Assembly (NCBI RefSeq): GCF_000203815.1
Contig: NW_004457729.1
Span: 3,286,674-3,350,673 of the forward strand
Length of the DNA: 64,000 bases
From: Cavenderia fasciculata
Lineage: Eukaryota; Evosea; Eumycetozoa; Acytosteliales; Cavenderiaceae
Reading direction: 5' to 3'
In this document: positions 59,645-64,000 of the stretch, in pieces
Numbering within the stretch: position 1 is the first letter of the stretch
Layout of the letters: every line of letters starts with the position of its first letter
The notes under the pieces: generated by a model
What the model was told of the DNA's origin: nothing
What the model saw: the letters and a program-made list of their open reading frames with translations, nothing else
The model's database searches: none
Made by a program: the position numbers and the translations under genes

Positions 59645-61991
59645 TCAAGATATACTTTTGTTACTATTGTGAAATAATTGATAATCTTTTAAAGTTCCCT
59701 TTAAAGAACGTAATTCTTCTTCTAATCTTTGATATTCAGTCTTTAATCTTTCTACCTTTTCTCCTCTCTTTTCATATTCCAATTGAATCTCTTCAATTAG
59801 TTTTTCTTTTTCTTCTGGGTCTCTACACCCTTCCAATCTTGTTTTCAACTTGTTAAATATATCGATATCCTTTGTAATGACTCTATGTATCTCTTCGTAT
59901 TGATGATATTTCTTTTGTGAGACTTGTAATAAATTACGATAGTCTTGATCATCTTTAATTTCGAATGGTTTCATTTGATTGGTATTATCATATACAACTT
60001 GATATTGACTATTACTACTACTACTGCTACTACTACTACTACTACTACTTGTACCAGTGGTAGAACTACTAGTAGTATTACTACTTTTTGGTTTTTGATT
60101 ATTTGTTTTAATAGTTTGACTATTATGTCCACCATTAATCTGTTGTTGTTGTTGTGGTTGTTGTGGTTCATTTTTGTTAATCTTGGGTTGTTCGTTTTTA
60201 GGTACATTTGTTGATTGTTGGGTTTTTGATGATTTGTTAGTATTGAATGATGTTGATGATGATGAAGGTTGTGGTGCTGATGGTTTATATGGGGCTGGTG
60301 GTGGAGTGTTTTGAGGGAGAGATATCGTTTGTGGTGCTTGTTTCTTTATATGAGAATGCCGTGACATGTTTGGATCGTTGATATTGTTTGGATCTCTTGG
60401 TGAAATGGGTGGAGACGATGAAAAAGATACTGGCGATGTCGATCTTCCACCACCACCACCTCTGCTGTTGGTTGCTTTGTTTGTAATAGGAGATAAATAA
60501 TTGTTGTTGACTGGTAAGTTGTTGATTTTGTTATTTGGTGGTGGTTTGTTTACCGGTAGTGACAAGGAAGGTGAATTTCGTGTTGGTGATAATGATGAAG
60601 GGGTGGTTGATGTTGGACTCTTTTTACCAGATATTGATGACGATCCATATGGGATTGGTGTATTGACCGGTAAATCAATTGATTTCCTGTTATTATTATT
60701 ATTATTGAAACTTGATCTTCTTGGTGGAGGTGAAACTTTTGTTGATTGTGAACTGTTGTTCCCAGGAGTTGGTATCGATGTAAAACCACCACTATTGTTG
60801 TGAGAAGAGGTATGTGACATTCTACCACTACTAGTATCCATTTTATAATCCAATGAAGTATCCATTCTATCGTTTCCACTACTATTATTGTTGTTGTTAT
60901 TGTTGTTATTGTTATTGTTGTTATTTGAATGAGAATTCCCAAATGAAGGAATAGAGGGAACAGGTGGTGAAATGACCATCGTTGGCACTAGTTTGTTTGA
61001 CTTTTGAGCATTGGTGACATTTGAAAACTCGGGTAATAGTGGTGCTCCACCCATTGATGATGATGATGATCCATATGAAGGTGGTTGTTTGAGACTGGTC
61101 GTTGATGTTGAAGATGACGATGATGAAGACGAAGAGTTGGAGTTGGGTGAATGTGTTCTTCTATTGTTGGTCGGTGACAATCCTCCAAGCGACGATGAAG
61201 AAGGGCTTGGTGTATCGGGTGATAGACTGTTGTTGTTGTTGTTGTTGATTGGTATTGGTGGTACCAACGTCGACGATGATGACACGGGAGAAGGTTGTGA
61301 AATATAGGGTGGGATGGAAGAAGATGTTACAGTCTTTGCCGTCGTATACGCAACACCTGCTTTTGGTTGACGTCGAGTCTGCAATGAAGATGAAGTGGTA
61401 GTAGTACTACTTGTCTTTGTTTTAACTACACCTCGAGCTAAACAAAAAAGAAAAAGAATAGTTTGTTAGCATGTTCTCTTCTTTCTCTCTTCTCTTCTTT
61501 CCCTCTTCTTTCTCTCTTACATTGTGATTTGTTTTTGTTATCAAATTCAATGACTTTACTAGTTCTGCTCCCCTTGTTAATCTTTTCGTGTGCAATTGTG
61601 TTTGATTTGTATCTCTTTCTATCATTGTCGGTCAGTTCTGACAACACGAGGATCTTCTTGCGAATGTGTCCAACCTCTTGGTACTGATCGTCCTGCTGAC
61701 AAAGACACTCCATCAAATTACTCGCTTCGTTGGTTGCACTGACTTGACGTTCTTCATCATCTATGATTATCTTTAACTATATTGATAACAAATGTTAGTT
61801 AGTTGTCCCATCTACCATTGACATCAATGTCGCATCATCATCATCATCATTCTTACATTGTTATCATTATTGCTAAATTGAATCTGCATTGCAGAACCAC
61901 CGTTGGTGAGTCTATCCAACATGTCAGCCGTCAATTTGATTGACATGACATACTTTGGATCGCTCCTTGGTACGATTATTCCACTCTCCAT
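59645..61991 (-). CDS. ELL-family RNA polymerase II elongation factor
   Basis: Minus strand, exons 61991-61857, 61776-61521 and 61437-59645, 727 aa in frame. ELL proteins raise the elongation rate of RNA polymerase II and take part in super- and little-elongation complexes. The N-terminal region (residues 1-130) has MSIKLTADMLDRL and a beta-rich stretch typical of the ELL N domain. A long Ser/Thr/Pro/Asn-rich middle (about 150-600) is disordered with poly-Asn and poly-Ser. The C-terminus (about 610-727) is the occludin/ELL homology domain: QYQVVYDNTNQMKPF, then the coiled region KKYHQYEEIHRVITKD, LKTRLEGCRDPEEKEKL and EEELRSLKGTLKDY. Both ends fit ELL, so the call is good. Confidence 0.9.
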
Positions 61992-62532
61992 TCTTCTTCT
62001 TCCTCTCTCTATTTATAAATAAATAAAGATAGATAGTTACAAAACTACCCTTTTCAAACTTGATGATTTCTATTCTATATGTTATGTGTATGAGATGAGT
62101 AATGAATGAATGTATGATGTACAAGTTGTAGTAGACAAAGACAGATAGATGGATGATAGAATGCTAACTCTGAGTCGAGATACTTGTTGAAGAATCTTTA
62201 CTGATCAATTTTGATAATGGCCTTTCTTCTTGAGTTTTTTTCAATAATTAAAATAAACCAACTTCACCAAATTTAATAAAATAATAAAATAAATAAATAT
62301 GCGAGTAATAGTTGTAGTATCGTCAACCATCAGTTCAGTTCAGTATTCTTCTTTTATTATTATATTTTTATGAAAACAAATATATTTAAGTGTGTGTTTA
62401 TCTTTTCTGTGTGTGTTTAAAATTATTTATTTCTAAATAGGTTTATATTATATTATATTATATTATATGTATGTATTGTTATTATTATTATTATTATTAA
62501 CTTTGAAATATAACTACTACATTTAAAAAGTA
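61992..62532. other. Intergenic spacer
   Basis: Upstream of ELL and downstream of the AUP1-like gene. It holds (TTATA)n near 62446-62470 and an ATT microsatellite (62480-62498). No gene is seen. Confidence 0.55.
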
Positions 62533-63628
62533 TTAATCACTTCTTTCAGAATGATTTGATACTTGAGTTTCAATATCATCGATTGGTGGAACAAACTTGC
62601 CAGATGAAAGGTCCTTGGCCAACTCTTTCTTTTGAGAGTAAGAGTAGTCAGTAGCTTCGATTTGGAGATGGTTGGCAATACGTGTTTGAACACGTTTGGC
62701 AAACTCGGCATCAGTCTCGTTTTGTGCAATAAACATGTGTGACAAAAAGGTCAATTCGAAACGGTGGAATGGAACGAGGAACCAAAATGCAAAGTTCTTC
62801 ATCCAAGACGACCCGAGATAGTCAGTGTTGACGGGCCATGGGTTGTTCATGCGCATGGCGACGGGGATGATACCGTGGCCGAGTCCAAAGACAAACTTGT
62901 TGAACATCATGATACCCTTGGAGCCGTTGGTCAAACCACCCTCTGGGTAGATGAGCAATGGCATCTTGGTCTTGTTCAAGCCGTCCAAGACGTCAGTACG
63001 GGCCTTTTCTTTGTTGGCTGGGTCAACGAAAATAGTGTCCATCTTTTTATACAATTTGCCAACAATTGGGACCTTGCTGATATGTGCAGCAACAAGTGTG
63101 TGGAAATAAGGGATGATTGTCATCACTGGGTATGGATCGAAATCACTCATATGGTTAATAACAATCACTCTACCTGATTTTGGATCTCCAACACGTGGAA
63201 GATTTTCTCTGGAAAAAAGCAAACAATATTAGAATGAGATGATTCCAGAAATATATATAGAGACTGTCTGGCTATATTTTATCTACTTACAATCCATTAT
63301 ATTTAATTCTGAAACCCATTAAAACCAACAAGACATGCTTTAGTAAAAAGGATAATGATTTTGGTACAAGGAGCAATAAGAGGTAGGTAAGGATGGTCAA
63401 AAATACACGGATTGGCCAGAGTCCAACACCGACTGGCAACCACAGAGCAAACAACAAATGTTTGTAGGTATATGGCTTATGAACACGGGCATAGTTGAAT
63501 AATTTATATAAGGGTAAGGCTGGTTTCTTTGGTATTTGTATATCTGCGCCATCAATCTCTATACTATTATCATCACCACCACTATTTTGTTCATCATTAT
63601 TATTATTATTATTAAATCTAGATGCCAT
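62533..63628 (-). CDS. AUP1-like PlsC acyltransferase-domain protein
   Basis: Minus strand, exons 63628-63291 and 63208-62533, 337 aa. After a poly-Asn start, a hydrophobic hairpin (about 60-90, LLFALWLPVGVGLWPIRVF) would insert into the ER or lipid-droplet monolayer from one side. The PlsC fold has NHMSDFDP (His 132, Asp 137, the HxxxxD motif), IFVDPANKEKART, YPEGGLTNGSKGIMMF and IIPVAMRMNNPWP. WMKNFAFWFLVPFHRFEL and EFAKRVQTRIANHL resemble AUP1 (ancient ubiquitous protein 1) more than other acyltransferases. Animal AUP1 also carries a CUE domain and an E2-binding helix; both are missing here, where the protein ends in a short acidic tail. Lysophospholipid or glycerolipid acylation is the expected activity. 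Confidence 0.87.
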
Positions 63629-64000
63629 TTTTATATATATTTATCTATTTATATAAATAGTGTTGTGGAATAGGAAGAATTAATGATTAGATTATTATTA
63701 TTATTTGTACAATGACACTCTTTTTATAAAAAGGTGATGTATTGAAATGAATGAAAAGGAAATCAAGAGATGAAGAGACAACACCCATTTAAAAAGAGAA
63801 AGAGGGATAGGTTTGAGCTGAGAACCAAGAAAACTCGTTGTGGTTTTGTTGTTGATGAAAACAAAAGTATCGGCAATTATAAGTGATCACTTCTTCTTAC
63901 TCTACCCCCTTTTCTAAAACTTCATTCAAAACATGATGGGGTTATAATCAGATATTTACCGATCACAATAATATCATATTTTGAAATTGTCAATAGACAT
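63629..64000. other. Upstream region of the AUP1-like gene
   Basis: AT-rich, with a TATATATATTT run just before the ATG on the minus strand. No other gene is visible before the window ends. Confidence 0.5.

Noticed and set aside
60501-61307. Leu- and acidic-rich ORFs on the plus strand
   Set aside because: They are antisense readings of the poly-Asn and poly-Ser parts of the ELL gene.
1-64000. CRISPR arrays, operons, bacterial or plasmid features
   Set aside because: None seen. Introns and protein families show a eukaryotic nuclear genome, and the tandem repeats are simple microsatellites.

Overview
The window is nuclear DNA from a social amoeba (Dictyostelia). The evidence is the short AT-rich introns (about 65-200 bases, donors mostly GTATGT or GTAAGN, acceptors after T-runs), AT-rich spacers with TATATATA boxes and T-runs just upstream of starts, long Asn, Gln, Ser and Thr tracts inside proteins, and families typical of these amoebae (soluble IRE1-like kinase-RNase, MATH repeat proteins, N-rich orphans). 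Coding regions are richer in G+C than I would expect for Dictyostelium discoideum, so a Cavenderia- or Heterostelium-type species is more likely. The species was not determined.

I support 23 protein genes. All multi-exon models except one stay in frame through every junction by direct reading. Left part (1-16 kb): a four-MATH protein with the USP7 C-terminal region but no protease (820-5133); a BIRC6/UBE2O-type ubiquitin-conjugating protein (5770-8894); 6-phosphofructokinase (9365-11870); an orphan CCCH protein on the minus strand (11913-14607); a 3'(2'),5'-bisphosphate nucleotidase (14891-16017). A 3.7-kb stretch without a clear gene follows (16018-19688).

Middle (19.7-44 kb): a low-complexity orphan (19689-21536); an NSUN-type RNA methyltransferase (21849-23438); a seven-span membrane protein (24026-25439); an eIF4E class II-like domain apparently continuous with a long charged tail and a C-terminal membrane anchor (25946-29078); dolichol kinase (29240-31223); fucokinase/GDP-fucose pyrophosphorylase (31743-35939); a HIG1 protein; DJ-1; ataxin-2; and a fucosyltransferase fused to a LamG-like domain (41531-43670).

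Right part (44-64 kb): an IRE1-like kinase-RNase, a predicted GPI-anchored surface protein, a C2-WW protein, uridine kinase, a TPT/SLC35 transporter, a 2.1-kb gap holding broken Ty3/gypsy and hAT fragments, an orphan repeat-like protein, an ELL elongation factor and an AUP1-like acyltransferase.

Two themes recur. The ubiquitin system has two unusual neighbours at the left end. Sugar and glycoprotein metabolism has dolichol kinase, fucose activation, a fucosyltransferase, a TPT transporter and uridine kinase within about 25 kb. The most unusual candidate is the membrane-anchored eIF4E-like protein. Its model needs a splice at 27042/27116 and a one-base correction in an A-run at 28103-28108.
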